Assembly: GCF_032854445.1 (NCBI RefSeq)
Contig: NC_088301.1
Coordinates: 4,032,001 to 4,077,202, forward strand
Direction: 5' to 3'
From: Liolophura sinensis
Taxonomy: Eukaryota > Mollusca > Polyplacophora > Chitonida > Chitonidae
Length of the DNA: 45,202 nt
Both the position numbers and the translations under genes were made by a program. Positions 20,930 through 33,899 of the stretch are shown here, piece by piece. Every line of letters starts with the position of its first letter. The first letter of the stretch is position 1. Under the pieces are notes generated by a model. It did not search any database, was not told the origin of the DNA, and saw only the letters and a program-made list of their open reading frames with translations.

Positions 20930-21225
20930 CCAGTGTGCATATATACCAGCATTAAGATGACCACCACGTGCATATATACCAGCATTAGGATGATCACAAT
21001 GTGCATATATACACGTATGAAGATTACCACCATGTGCATATATACCAGCATTAAGATCATTACCAACTGCATACATACCAGCATTAAGGTGACCACCATG
21101 TGCATACATACACTAGCATTAAGATGATCACAATGTGCATACATACCAGCATAATTATGATCACCATGTGCAGTATTGTGCATATATACCAGCATTAAGA
21201 TGACCACCTTGTGGATATATACCAG
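20930..21225. repeat. Minisatellite, GTGCATATATACCAGCATTA type
   Basis: About nine units of roughly 31-35 bp with the core CCAGCATTAAGATGACCACC and GTGCATATATA linkers. Clearly the same family as 18.3-19.0 kb but without the regular 63-bp alternation. Confidence 0.88.
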
Positions 21226-21362
21226 CACCACTCTTTTATCTAGTGCTGCTTCACTGAGAGGACTTACCGAAGGCAAGTAAGCCGAGCAGACCGTACGGGT
21301 CGACCAGACATTGCACTATCCCCTTTATGCTGAACGCCAAGCGAGGAAGTCACTACTTCCTA

Positions 21363-22868
21363 CACTCTTCAAAAAAAAAAAGGAAACGCAAAACCCAAAT
21401 ATCAATGTAAATTTGATGTTATTCAAGGACGTGTAGATCAGCGGAAAACAAAGATACATGAATGAAATTTTGTGGAGCAATGCATTGCTATGTTGTCCAT
21501 ATTTCATGAGAATAACAGTCATCACAGTCATTACTCCTGTCCACCAGGTGGTGTTGAAGTCAGTACCTCGTATGACCACCTCCAGCTGCTACCACTGCCC
21601 GACACCTCCTGGGTACAGATCGAATCAGTCGTTGTATGTTTTGTTGTGGAATCCTTCTCCATTCCTCCTGTAGCATTTGGAACAACTGTTGAAGATTCTG
21701 TGGTGGAATACGACGTCGACGCACCCGTCTATCGATCTGATCCCAAAGGTGTTCGATTGGGTTTAGATCCGGGAATTTGGAGGGCCAGGGAAGGGTATTG
21801 ATGTTGTTATTGGCCAGGTAGTCCACGTGCTGTGTGGGGCCTGGCGTTGTCCTGTTGGAAGAGCTGCCGTTGAAGGTCAACAAGGCGAAGGACGTGCGGG
21901 CGGAGAATCTGGTCGATGTATCGATTGGCCGTCAGATTGCCTTGGACAAGCACAAGCTCCGATCTGCGAGTGTATGAGATCGCTCCCCACACCATAACAC
22001 TCCCTCCACCGAATCTGTCCACCTGTCTGATGCAGTGAGGAGCAAAACGTTCATGACGTCGTCTGTAGACACGGTCTCTACCATCACGTCGCCTGAGGAG
22101 ATAACGGGATTCATCGCTAAACCATATGCGCCTCCAGTTTGCCAGGTTCCATGGCAGCACCGTGGTACACCATCTCACTCGTCGACGTCGATGTATCGTG
22201 TCAAGGAGGGGGCAACTTTTGGACGTTTGGTACGTATTCCTACTTCTCGGAGACGGTTCCTGATTGTCTGATCGGACACTCTTCGGGCTCCAAACTGTTC
22301 TTGTGCTGTGTCCCGGGCGGTACGATGGCGGTCACGTAGGTGGGTTACCCGGATGTACCGATCTTGGGAAGGTGTGGTGACTCTAGGTCTTCCTGATCTT
22401 GGACGGTCATTTGTCAAATTTGTTTGACGAAATCGATCCCACAACCGAGTTATTGTGCTGGGATAAACGTTGAAGATCCTTGCCACCTCACTCTTTGATT
22501 CGCCAGCTTGCAATCGTCCAATTGCCTGATTTCGGTCGGCAGCGTTGAGACGTCCCATTTTCGTGTACAGTACTTGCAAAGATATTGGATAAAATTGTGA
22601 GATTCGTTTGGGTCTTTTACAGTCACATGCTGTACTCATGTTTTGCACGTGACAAACAATCATTGTGCCCGAACTTTGTGCTGCACGACATCAACGCACA
22701 TCATAACCTAATTAATAAAACCGTTCAAAATCATTTTTTGTTGCGTTTGGTCAAGGATGATCTTCTGAAACATTCCAGTAACAATGTGCAACCCTACAAA
22801 ACTGTTTGAGTTAACATATGTGTACAAAATTGTAAGTATCATTTTTGAATTTCATTTTTTGAAGAGTG
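21363..22868 (-). mobile_element. Tc1/mariner-type DNA transposon, 1506 bp
   Basis: Both ends read CACTCTTCAAAAAA inward and are flanked by TA (21361-21362 and 22869-22870), the expected Tc1/mariner target duplication. A subterminal AAACGCAA-type motif occurs near 21384 and, inverted, near 22740, resembling an inner transposase-binding repeat. The single gene inside is on the minus strand and broken. Confidence 0.95.
21560..22558 (-). pseudogene. Tc1-type DD34E transposase, inactivated
   Basis: Start ATG at 22558 (MGRLNAADRNQAIGRL). The N-terminal third is the paired-like helix-turn-helix DNA-binding region with SEVARIFNVYPSTITRLW and a GRP hook (RPRSGRP). Catalytic residues: first Asp in WFSDES (codon 22113-22115), second Asp in QQDNARPHTA (21849-21851), Glu in PDLNPIEHLW (21752-21754). 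The protein end is PRRCRAVVAAGGGHTRY with a stop at about 21560, giving a normal 330-340-residue length. Two lesions: a one-base loss at about 22180-22200, which creates an out-of-frame TGA at 22175, and a gap of about 8 nt between the second Asp and the Glu (94 nt where DD34E needs 102). It would cut and paste the element at TA sites if intact. Confidence 0.94.
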
Positions 22869-23039
22869 TATTTTTAAGTCTTAGGTGTGACTCATGATAG
22901 TATTGATCCTTGATCTACCGCAGATGCTCTACCAACTGTGCTATCCGGGCTGGTTAACACCAACTTGAAGGTGTGGATGTCCACTGCAGTGGATCCGCAG
23001 AGGCTTATTTCTTAAAAACATACTGCACATCTGCTGTAG

Positions 23040-23190
23040 ATCCATATATACCACCATGTGCATACATACTTGCATAAAAATGACCACAAAATGCATATAT
23101 GCCAGGACTCAGGAGCGCACAATGAGCACATATACCATTAAATTACCACAATATGCATATATCCTAACATTAAAGTGCAACCAAAATTAA
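23040..23190. repeat. Decayed copies of the GCATATAT-CCAGCATTA minisatellite
   Basis: Three to four degraded units (CATGTGCATACATACTTGCA, AAATGCATATATGCCAGG, ATATGCATATATCCTAACAT). Another isolated unit sits at 23822-23850 (GGGCATATATACTAGCATTT). They mark the right edge of the 6-kb repeat field. Confidence 0.7.
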
Positions 23191-24070
23191 AGATGATGGA
23201 GATGATTATTTGATAATCCTACCTTAGCCTGGCTTCACTTTCACTAACCTTTTTAGTACAGAAATAGGTTAGAATGGCTATTAAATCTGGATGTTTTTGA
23301 AATACAAGAGCGAAATGTTAACCCTCGTTAAATTTGATATGATGTCACTAGTATGATAGATTAAGACATCGCCAGCATTCTTGTAACCGAAGAAGAAATT
23401 GAGTCATAACAACGTCACAACCATTTTCTTTGTCACAAGACGTCATTAAGGCCAGTCCTGGGGGCCCGATCAGGTCATACAAGTGACGTCATTTACAGTT
23501 GTACCTGCATATTGATTCGCGCAATATGCGCACATTTCAGGCTATATATATGTAAACCGGTCAACACAATTCCAAGAAAATTGGGGAAATAACTGCCGAA
23601 ACAGAAATAATTGACCAGTACACTTAAAATCTGATAATGATTTTCATTGTACAAGCACTTTAAGTCGGTCAGAATTATGTTGCAAGGATATCTTTATAAA
23701 AGACATTTTATTTTACCTAAAATTAATTTTCTTCTGGTCTTTCAAATCACACGATATATCACACCTTATAAAAACATCCGTATACATGTATATACATATA
23801 TTAACAGTAAATTGTCCAGAATGGGCATATATACTAGCATTTAATAAGATCCCAAACAGCATCATCCTGACTGAAGGAACATACACAACCCAAAGTGTGA
23901 CCCCTTAGGTACATGTAATGACATTGAGTACATTACAAACTTATAAACTGAGATAAACATACCATAGTGGGTTTGTGACAGGATTCTAAGCAAGTCCAAG
24001 TGTTAAAAAAGCCAGTTCAGTATTCAAAAAGATGGTAATTCAGGCCTGCACTAAAGCTCAAGGAGCTTGG
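23191..24070. other. No gene recognised
   Basis: Apart from the isolated minisatellite unit at 23822-23850 I see nothing identifiable. Confidence 0.4.
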
Positions 24071-24507
24071 TCATTGGTTAAAATGGCACATCGGGTCAGT
24101 TATATTTAGGAAATCGATTAAATGCTGAATTATGTCGTGAGTATTATAATTCCTTTTTTTATTTGAACAGCGCACCATCTCAGTTATACCACTGAGGTAT
24201 GAGTCACCACCAACTGGCATCTCACTGCAGAAAAGTCTGAATATCTTTTTGTTGTTTCCTCTCATGCTTTTCCGTTCATTGAATATTTCACTCTCACATT
24301 CTTGTATGCAACGTGGCTGTCTATATTTCCAAGAGATGGTGGCCTCCAAATCTGAATGAATTCAAGGATTTCTTGTTTCAAATACAGAACTAGACGATAC
24401 ACTGAACCTGTGTGCAAAATCTGATATAGATTCATCAAGTAGTTTTCTGAACTAGCTGTCTCAAGAAAATTCAACATGAGTGTTGGTCGGCCATTTCGAA
24501 AAGGCAA
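24071..24507 (-). other. Two overlapping unassigned minus-strand frames
   Basis: A 92-codon frame (24071-24349) and an 81-codon frame (24262-24507) overlap in different registers. Inside the first, TTTTCTGCAG at about 24222-24231 looks like a splice acceptor, followed by about 50 open codons (SEMPVGGDSYLSG ... DPMCHFNQ) to a stop. I do not recognise a family. Frames this long are expected by chance in a window of this size, so it may be a decayed element or nothing. Confidence 0.2.
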
Positions 24508-25589
24508 ATCTGGAAAAAATTACTCGGCTGCAGAACCAGGGCTTAGAGGCAGCCCCTGTACCAGATTTCACGAAGATCCCAATAGTAGTTTGCCTGATAG
24601 AGCAGGCACGAGAACAAGTGTGTTAATTCAGTTTATCAAGATGAATCCAGTAGTTTTCCTGAACAAGATGCCACAAAACTGTTTATACGACAACGATGGA
24701 TGACAACTGATGATGGACGATGGGACCAGGGACGGCAAGTGATTTGAACACCCCACCGTCACATCAAACTGTGGGCTAATAATTTCATTGAAACCTATAG
24801 ACTGTTTACTCATTTTAATTGTGAGTCACAGACTGGACATGTAACAACTATATTAGTTTAAGATATATAATAATTTACTTGGAAGCTTTCCTTTGTTGCC
24901 TGATGTGTGTGATGAACAATGTAAATATTCCTTGAAATGCTCTCTAATAAGGCTGGTATCATCGGTAGACCAGGACACTAAATACACAAAACCAGAGGTA
25001 AAGTGTATGTATCATCTAGTTTGAATGGTCTCTTGGATGTTCTGTACAATCAAAGTATTGTCCTTAACTCTCAAATCCATAGAAAAATTGTCTTACATAC
25101 ACCTTTTTCGCAACCTTCATTAAAGAATTTTAATTCTTTTAATCTTTTTAATTCTTTAAAATGTTAACATTGAAACAATATTAATAGTTACACTGTGCTA
25201 AAAGATTAGGCTTGTGACAAAAACAGTTGAAGCTTTTAAAACTGAAAACTTTCAGAATTTACCCGTAGCATGGTGATGGTGGTCCCTCCAGCTTTTTGTT
25301 GAACCTAAACATTCACCAAAATATAAATGAAAATAATGTAACATGGACTTGAAAATACACCAGTGTAAAAGTGAGTATATCTCATTAGATGATTCCCCAG
25401 TACAATTACACTGTACATATATCTAGAAAGGCTTTATAAAATAAGGGCATGGTAATGGGGTCAGTGTGAAATATTGGCACAAAAGAGAAAGTGGGGTCTG
25501 GAAGTACAAACTGGTTGACAAAACAGTGTACAGAGACATTTGAAGCTGTGTTATTCAAAACCCACTGGTCTCCACCTCATTCAAAATAT
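24508..25589. other. No gene recognised
   Basis: Contains a short imperfect direct repeat (about 24432 and 24646, both with CAGTAGTTTT or AAGTAGTTTT followed by CTGAAC) and an A+T-rich TTAATTCTTT tandem at about 25128-25160. Confidence 0.4.
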
Positions 25590-26100
25590 TTTAAAAAAAA
25601 GTGTAATCTACACAGTATTATAGTATTTCGTTTAGAAAGAAGCTTTAGCTCCACAAAATCTGATCCTACAAGGCGGGCTTTCAACTGAATTGTGCTTTCT
25701 TATTACACAATGTATAAGTATGATGTATGCCAAATACAGTATTCAGCGAGTCTAACTCCATAAAATGTTGTCCAATAAAATTAATTTTCGACTGACTTCT
25801 TTGTGGTCAATACATGGAAAGAATACCAAAGTGAAGGTGAAACGGTTCTAAAGATATACACTTTTCAGTTTTGAAAGGGGGCATAACTCCATAAAATGTC
25901 ATCTGATAAGTTTCGATGGGCCTGTGTATGATTGTTTGATCAAGAGGTATTGGAAATAGGTTTAAGGGTTTTTAAGATATAAAACAGATGGACTGAGTTT
26001 CAGGGAGCATGATTTCAGAGTTGACCGTAAGGGAGCATGATTTCAGAGTTGACTGTTAGGGACCATGGTTTCAGAGAAATTGACAGACAGACAGATTTAC
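25590..26100 (+). repeat. Degenerate tandem dispersed repeat, ACTCCATAAAATGT type
   Basis: Three spaced variants of one motif (AGCTCCACAAAATCTGATCC, AACTCCATAAAATGTTGTCC, AACTCCATAAAATGTCATCT) each begin a loosely similar segment of 110-170 bp. The block ends with GGGAGCATGATTTCAGAGTT twice, a third variant, then GACAGACAGACAGA. It looks like an old mobile repeat with internal monomers. No coding frame. Confidence 0.6.
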
Positions 26101-26728
26101 TGATGTGTGGTTGGGGAAAGACAGTGCACAATGGCAATGTATAGGGCCTGTAGTGAAGTAAGTTTCAACATCCTATGAAAATCTGTCTTAGAGATATGGC
26201 TCAGAATATCTATTGTGACACTGATCATTACCATGAATATTTCACGAAGTGAAAGCAGAAAATTCCAATTTCGTTTTAGTTATTTCACTGCTGCCACAAA
26301 TAGCAAGCAACTGCTTTGTGATTTGGCTACTCAGTGCAACTCAGATGTTACTTCTATATTGTGACAGAGGGCGTCGAACGTAATGTGATGTGATAGAAAA
26401 CAACTCTGTATGGTATACTCTATACCCTTATACTTGCTCAACCTCACAACGTTACTTTGAAAAGAATATGTTGCTGAATGTCATAAAGTCTGTAATTATT
26501 TCTGTTTACCGTAAACTTTATGCTTTTATGACTGTTATGAGGCAGCAACACAGGCTAAAGTAGTCAAACACAGACTTAAGCATCACTCTAAAGTACAGAT
26601 ACAACTTTTAACTTGATAACATCCATTTACTTTGTTGCACATAAAGCAACATTTAGACAATAAAATATTTAAAAGCATGACCCCAATTGACGATATATTC
26701 CCCAGAGACCTGAGAGTAACTTTCATAC
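26101..26728. other. No gene recognised
   Basis: A+T-rich flank left of the candidate exons; nothing identifiable. Confidence 0.35.
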
Positions 26729-26768
26729 CTGTTGAAATTGGTTCATCGTCTTCTGTAACTGGCTCATA
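26729..26768 (-). CDS. Candidate 40-nt exon (D), unknown product
   Basis: On the minus strand TTTCTAACAG precedes and GTATGAAAG follows the 40 nt. It is open in two registers (YEPVTEDDEPIST or MSQLQKTMNQFQQ). Only the splice context supports it. It could be chance. Confidence 0.25.
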
Positions 26769-27339
26769 CTGTTAGAAATGATATATAAATAGTACAGTTC
26801 ACAAGGAGAAATGCTTATATGTACATGGTCAGTTTTAAAGCAATACAATAAAATAATTATTAACTGACCAGGTGTTTTAATACTTTTGAAAATACATGTA
26901 GTCGGGGTAAGTCATCTTCCATAAGTGGTTTTAAAAGTAAACTTAGCAATGGAGCCACAGCCATTTGGTCAAAACCAACTTCCCCTCTTTAATGCAGCTT
27001 AGTATAATTGTTTGCTATAAGGAAAATATCATCTAGAATTCCCAAATGAGGTTGTTGTTAATTAAACACTGGTGCCAGGTAGTATTGATTCAGTAGGTGA
27101 AGGAGAGCAGCAGAGGTACAGGAGTCCTCACATAAGAATGAAGGGTAATGAAATCCCCAAATGTAAAACATAATGAACTAATCTCCTGCCTGATGGATCA
27201 CCTGAATCACTGACGATAAGGCGGTTACCTACTAAAAACATAAGTTATCATGTAATACTTCTTTGGAATAGAGTAAGGGAAGAGAAGATCTATTTTCTAC
27301 TAAAATTATAATCCAACAATGTCACACCTACAGTCACAG

Positions 27340-27400
27340 CACTTTTATTGATTCAGTGGACACTCTATAACTGAAATATTGCTGAGTGTGGCATTAAAAA
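27340..27400 (+). mobile_element. SINE 3'-end fragment
   Basis: CTATAACTGAAATATTGCTG then AGTGTGGCATTAAAA is the shared SINE 3' domain in plus orientation. No head or body precedes it recognisably. Confidence 0.65.
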
Positions 27401-27548
27401 CCAGGTAATTAACTAATTAATCTTGGAATGAGTAACGATGTTTAAAAAGAACTGCAACATCCTGTGCACACTAAATATTTTACCCTAAACAATTATATAA
27501 ATTAAGCTGCCAAGAATAGATATATATATGATATATATATATACTTAC

Positions 27549-27585
27549 TTAAATTTTGTCCACAAGTTCCAGATCCAGTTTTCTA
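27549..27585 (-). CDS. Candidate 37-nt exon (C), unknown product
   Basis: Minus strand: acceptor-like AAGAACTCAG, then 37 nt, then the near-perfect donor GTAAGTATAT. Open in one register (ENWIWNLWTKF). Supported only by the donor and weak acceptor. Confidence 0.2.
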
Positions 27586-27945
27586 CTGAGTTCTTACAGC
27601 CTCAGCTATGTCAAAAAAAGTTAAACTTATTATACCAGCAAAATGAAAATTCCTGATACCTGACCACCATACCAAGTAAAATTTAGACAATGATTGGCTT
27701 AGATATGTCAAAATGAACGTACATGTAATAAGACATAAAAACCAATTACTCCAATCTGGGCCATATTGCAGCATTCCTGACTTTAATGTAGACAAAGATA
27801 CATTTTGCAGCATGAATATATGAACATGTATAAATACCTAATGTTAAAAGTATTATATATACATGTGAATAGAGCAAAATAATGTACCAGTACTAATTTT
27901 CATTTACGCTATCGAGACCACCGTATAGAAGAGACTTTTACTCAC

Positions 27946-28011
27946 TTAACTTTTGTTCGTGAAAGCCGGTACTGGTATTCCCTTGTTTAGTTCTGTGCAG
28001 TGTACCGCGAC
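27946..28011 (-). CDS. Candidate exon (B), possibly terminal, unknown product
   Basis: Minus strand: acceptor AATATTTTGCAG at 28012-28023, then an open stretch (VAVHCTELNKGIPVPAFTN) that reaches TAA at 27946-27948. GTTAAGTGAGT at this end also offers two donor options (GTTAAG at 27950 or GTGAGT at 27945), so it can be read as internal or terminal. The register starts at a codon boundary, which matches the end of candidate exon A. No known domain. Confidence 0.3.
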   Translation of the reverse strand, partial: VAVHCTELNKGIPVPAFTNKS

Positions 28012-30524
<2,513 letters not shown>

Positions 30525-30670
30525 GATCAGTAATTAAGACGGACCGAGTTATGCCTGCTAAAAAAAGAAAAACTCCGACTGCAAAAGTGGAAAAGATAAA
30601 AAACGCACAGCTAAAAGAATAAAACAGCACCACATTGGCTCATTCATGGAAAAACATAAACCTACCAGCT

Positions 30671-30877
30671 TCACTTCATCAAAGGAAAACAGATAAAAAT
30701 TTTGGATCTCACGCCAGTCCATGTCAAATGTTTTGGAACAAAATTACACAAGCTATGGAATAAAATTTCTCCGTGAGAACGGAGTCCTATTTCAGCAGCA
30801 CAGTGTACACCACCATCATGGTATAAAACCACTTCCACTGAGGGCAAATAGCTGACTGGTGTTTTGTCCACAAACAT
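30671..30877 (-). other. Unassigned 68-codon minus-strand frame
   Basis: Reads MFVDKTPVSYLPSVEVVLYH ... KHLTWTGVRSKIF. Composition looks protein-like and a GTAGGT donor-like site follows the end, but I recognise no family. The upstream 130 nt are open in other registers (HHDSVAVFPSGTTIEEMQSA), which suggests a decayed element or exon. Confidence 0.25.
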
Positions 30878-31555
30878 TGTTAGCTTTTACCTCTTAGACC
30901 AGTCAAAATACCATGACTAAGGTCGCACTTTGCATTTCCTCAATTGTTGTTCCAGATGGAAAGACTGCCACAGAGTCGTGATGGGTTTGGTCACTTTCTC
31001 GCTTGTTGTAGGCAAGGGGTATAAAAGTCCAGCAACAGGAGCAATAATCTACAATTGATGTAAATAAAAATGAAAACAAATAAAAAAAGAAGACTTATGA
31101 ATAGCTGAAGTAGTTCATTTCCTACTGAAGTACTGAACATTTACCATAACTTTTCACATAATCTGGTAATCTTGATGATAAAATCGCAAAAATAATAAAG
31201 TACAGTAGGTCACATGACAAACAAGCAAATTCAGATAATACATATAACAGACAACATACACAATAGTCACGTATGGAGCAAGCTGGTATTCGAACTTGAT
31301 CCGACAATACTGGAAGCAGTTATTGTATGGAATGGACTGATGAGCAAACCAAGGAAGTCGTTAAATATGCAAAACTTATGCATGAATTCGGCCGGCTGGG
31401 GAGATGGAACCTTTCTGTCTTGTGACACGTTCTGTCCCATTAGAGAAAAAACGCTTTTGTGTTTCACTACTTTGTTACGCTGTCTTCAACTAGCCTGCTT
31501 CAGTTTGTGCTCATCTACTTCATCCATTGTTATGATCAAAAACAAACACTTCTTG

Positions 31556-31601
31556 TTAGATAGCCCAGGCCATGCCCAATATGTATGATTCATGCGCCAG
31601 C
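31556..31601 (-). CDS. Candidate terminal exon (F) of an unknown gene
   Basis: Minus strand: a strong polypyrimidine acceptor, CTGTGTTTTTTTTTTAATTTAG with the AG at 31602-31603 (18 of the bases before the AG are mostly T), then one nucleotide plus LAHESYILGMAWAI and TAA at 31556-31558. The single leading nucleotide completes the split codon left by candidate exon E. No domain recognised. Confidence 0.4.
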
Positions 31602-31924
31602 CTAAATTAAAAAAAAAACACAGTAAAAAAGACATGTGTTTATCGAACATCTTTATGTTCGCACATGTTTGCTTTTGTTTGTTGGAAAGAACCTTTTACA
31701 TATTTTACAAATAACTTTTGTACTGTAGAACACGCAAGAAAAAGGAAATTCCTACCACTTCAATGTGTAAAATTCACAAAGAGTGATGAACAAGATTTAT
31801 TCCTTTTTGAATACCAGGGAAGTGGGCTCCTTTACCATGTGACCAAAAACACGAACCTGAACTTCAGTCTGAGTACACAGACTGTTGGTTGACGAATCAT
31901 AGAACTAGCGACTCACTGGATTAC

Positions 31925-31992
31925 CTCCCCTGGCCTGTGGATGGCATGTTATGGTAAGGCGGGGAACTGGCTCCAGTGCAAGAAGCTGTGCT
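31925..31992 (-). CDS. Candidate internal exon (E) of an unknown gene
   Basis: Minus strand: acceptor TTTCTTTTCTTGTAG, 68 nt, donor GTAATC. Read from a codon boundary it gives STASCTGASSPPYHNMPSTG and leaves two nucleotides. The left end (CAGGGGAG before the donor) resembles that of exon A. Ser/Thr/Pro-rich, perhaps a linker or cytoplasmic tail. Function unknown. Confidence 0.42.
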
Positions 31993-32683
31993 CTACAAGA
32001 AAAGAAACAGACTATAGCTATGACTGCCAGCTTCTGACACCTTAATTCCTAAAAGCCGCTTCTTTTTTGAAATCTGTTTCTTTTACCTCACTCTTCGTGT
32101 TATATGACAAGCGTTCGACTTTCAGCAGCGAACATGCTCTGAAGCGAGTATATATCCGTGTTAGCGTTTATAGGTCGTAAAATCGAAAAAGGTTAGCATA
32201 CCTATTCACACTGAATGGTTGCCTGTAGTAGACACTGTAGAGGTGGTAAAATCGCTGTACCACAAATGTAACCTTTTTTACAACAATTTCTTACCACGGT
32301 GTTTAACACCATTCTAACAAATACATATATAACAAATGTAAACTCCTTCAGCCTGCAATTTCGCTACATATTACACATAGCGTGACACGTTAATGATATA
32401 GAACGTTCTGGGATTTAGGTATACACCAGATTGCCTATTAGCTTACCTTAACAATTATCGATTCTATTTCATGGCAAAATGTATTTAATACAATTTGGTG
32501 TATAACTTTACTCACACAAAAGCATATGTCCAAAGGGCCCCTTACTGATCACATTATAAAGTTTATATTTTCAATATATTAGAAAAAATACATAAATATA
32601 TATAACAGTGTTTTTTTCTGTTTAACGTCGATCTTCATGATGTAAATTACAACACATAATTGAGGTAACTGAATCCTTCTTAC

Positions 32684-32766
32684 CTCCCCTGTTCCAACCA
32701 CACTGAGTCCAGTACTGGTTACTGCCATCGCCCCACTTGTCGTTGTTTCATTGCTTGAGATATACT
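32684..32766 (-). CDS. Candidate internal exon (A) of an unknown gene
   Basis: Minus strand: acceptor TTTATCCTCTCTGTTTAG (AG at 32767-32768), 83 nt, donor GTAAGAAGG. Only one register is open: two nucleotides, then YISSNETTTSGAMAVTSTG and so on to a codon boundary. The Ser/Thr/Gly-rich sequence with an N-glycosylation-like NET suggests an extracellular or linker segment. An upstream exon ending in one extra nucleotide is needed and was not found. Confidence 0.45.
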
Positions 32767-32768
32767 CT

Positions 32769-33144
32769 AAACAGAGAGGATAAATTCAAAATTATGAAAG
32801 CCCAAGGAAAGCGCAATTACTAGAGAATTTTCCATTCATAAGCATTACTATGCTCTGATAGAACGTGTGTTAGGCAAAGTGAGCGAGGAAAAGCCTTTCT
32901 ACGTTGAGACATATGACGAATATATAGGCTTACGTGAACATGACGGGCAATATAATCGTGACAATAACGCAAAATATATTTCAGGCAGGTAAAAATTTCG
33001 AAAATGAGACTCTTTCCGAACCACGTTTACTATACAGCAATCTTATCCACCCGCTTGTGTTAAAGGGAAATCAAATCCTACGTTTCTTGCTTTGTTAATG
33101 CACGACAGAGTTATTTTAAAAACGAATGTTATGTCATTCATACA
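32769..33144. other. No gene recognised
   Basis: Flank of candidate exon A; nothing identifiable. Confidence 0.35.
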
Positions 33145-33260
33145 CCAGCCATCAACCAATAAGGACGTTCCCAGGTCAATCGCAAGGCCAATTCCCAAAG
33201 ACGGTGCATAACAAAAACCACCATACTAAGAACAAAGAACTAAGAAAGTATATGAAGTAC
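33145..33260 (+). repeat. Dispersed repeat fragment paired with 41165-41260
   Basis: ACACCAGCCATCAACCAATA then AGGACGTTCCCAGGTCAATC aligns with ATACCAGTCGTCAACTGATA then GGGTCGTTCCAGGTCAATAA at 41161-41202, followed by similar AGAAAGTATAT / AGAAGTATATA blocks. Family unknown. Confidence 0.6.
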
Positions 33261-33899
33261 GAATCATACAAAGAGAAGCACTCAACGTTTTCAGTGATGT
33301 TGGAAAGACGCCAAGTATGTTCTAGGCGCCTGAGTGAAATCAATATTCAAATCGTGTACCATGCCTAGAATATCAGTTGTCGATAAAAAAACCCATGTAC
33401 ATCAGTTGCGTTTTGATCATATATCCAGTGTGGCAATCAAATTCAACACGATGAATATACATCCCCTAGTCCCAGGTTAAGCAGAAATAGCCCACAATCA
33501 TGAAGCAGGTCGCTAGAAATTCTGGACGGTTTGTCCATATTTGCTTACAAGAGAATTATACTAATTGTAAAATTTAAGAAACTGGAGTGAAGGGCATTTG
33601 ATGGAATAATCTTAGCACACTAATTTTTGCAGTAATAGCTTGTGATGTTCATTGAATTCGTCAAACACGCAGGATTTAACAAATGCTACAAGGCGAGATA
33701 TCTACACGCCACAACAAGGACCCTTCAGTATATTGCTGTCCAAGTAAGGATAATTTACAGTGCCAAGATTAAAGCTATCCCTATTGTCGTAAAGTCTGCG
33801 AGAGAGGAAACGTTTTGGTGATTGTACAAATATAGGTTCAGATAAGATGTACCATCTGGAGAGTGTGTGGTTACCTTTAAATCCAGCAAAGGTGGGTAA
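33261..33899. other. No gene recognised
   Basis: A+T-rich flank of the Penelope-like relic. Confidence 0.35.

Larger units (their letters stand above)
21228..22955 (-). mobile_element. SINE of the second family, split by a Tc1 insertion
   Basis: On the minus strand the tRNA-like head at 22955-22871 reads CCGGATAGCACAGTTGGTAG (A-box region). The body resumes at 21362-21228 with GCGTTCAGC, CTTACTTGCC and a SINE core. Removing 21363-22868 plus one TA gives a continuous element body. The 3' domain is lost into the minisatellite at about 21228. The Tc1 element therefore inserted after this SINE. Confidence 0.8.

Noticed and set aside
20647-21276. 209-codon minus-strand frame
   Set aside because: It runs through a SINE end, an (AT)n tract and a minisatellite; composition is purely repeat-driven.
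22900-22955. Possible tRNA gene (A-box-like sequence, antisense)
   Set aside because: The cloverleaf and B box are degraded and it is continuous with a SINE body, so it is a SINE head.
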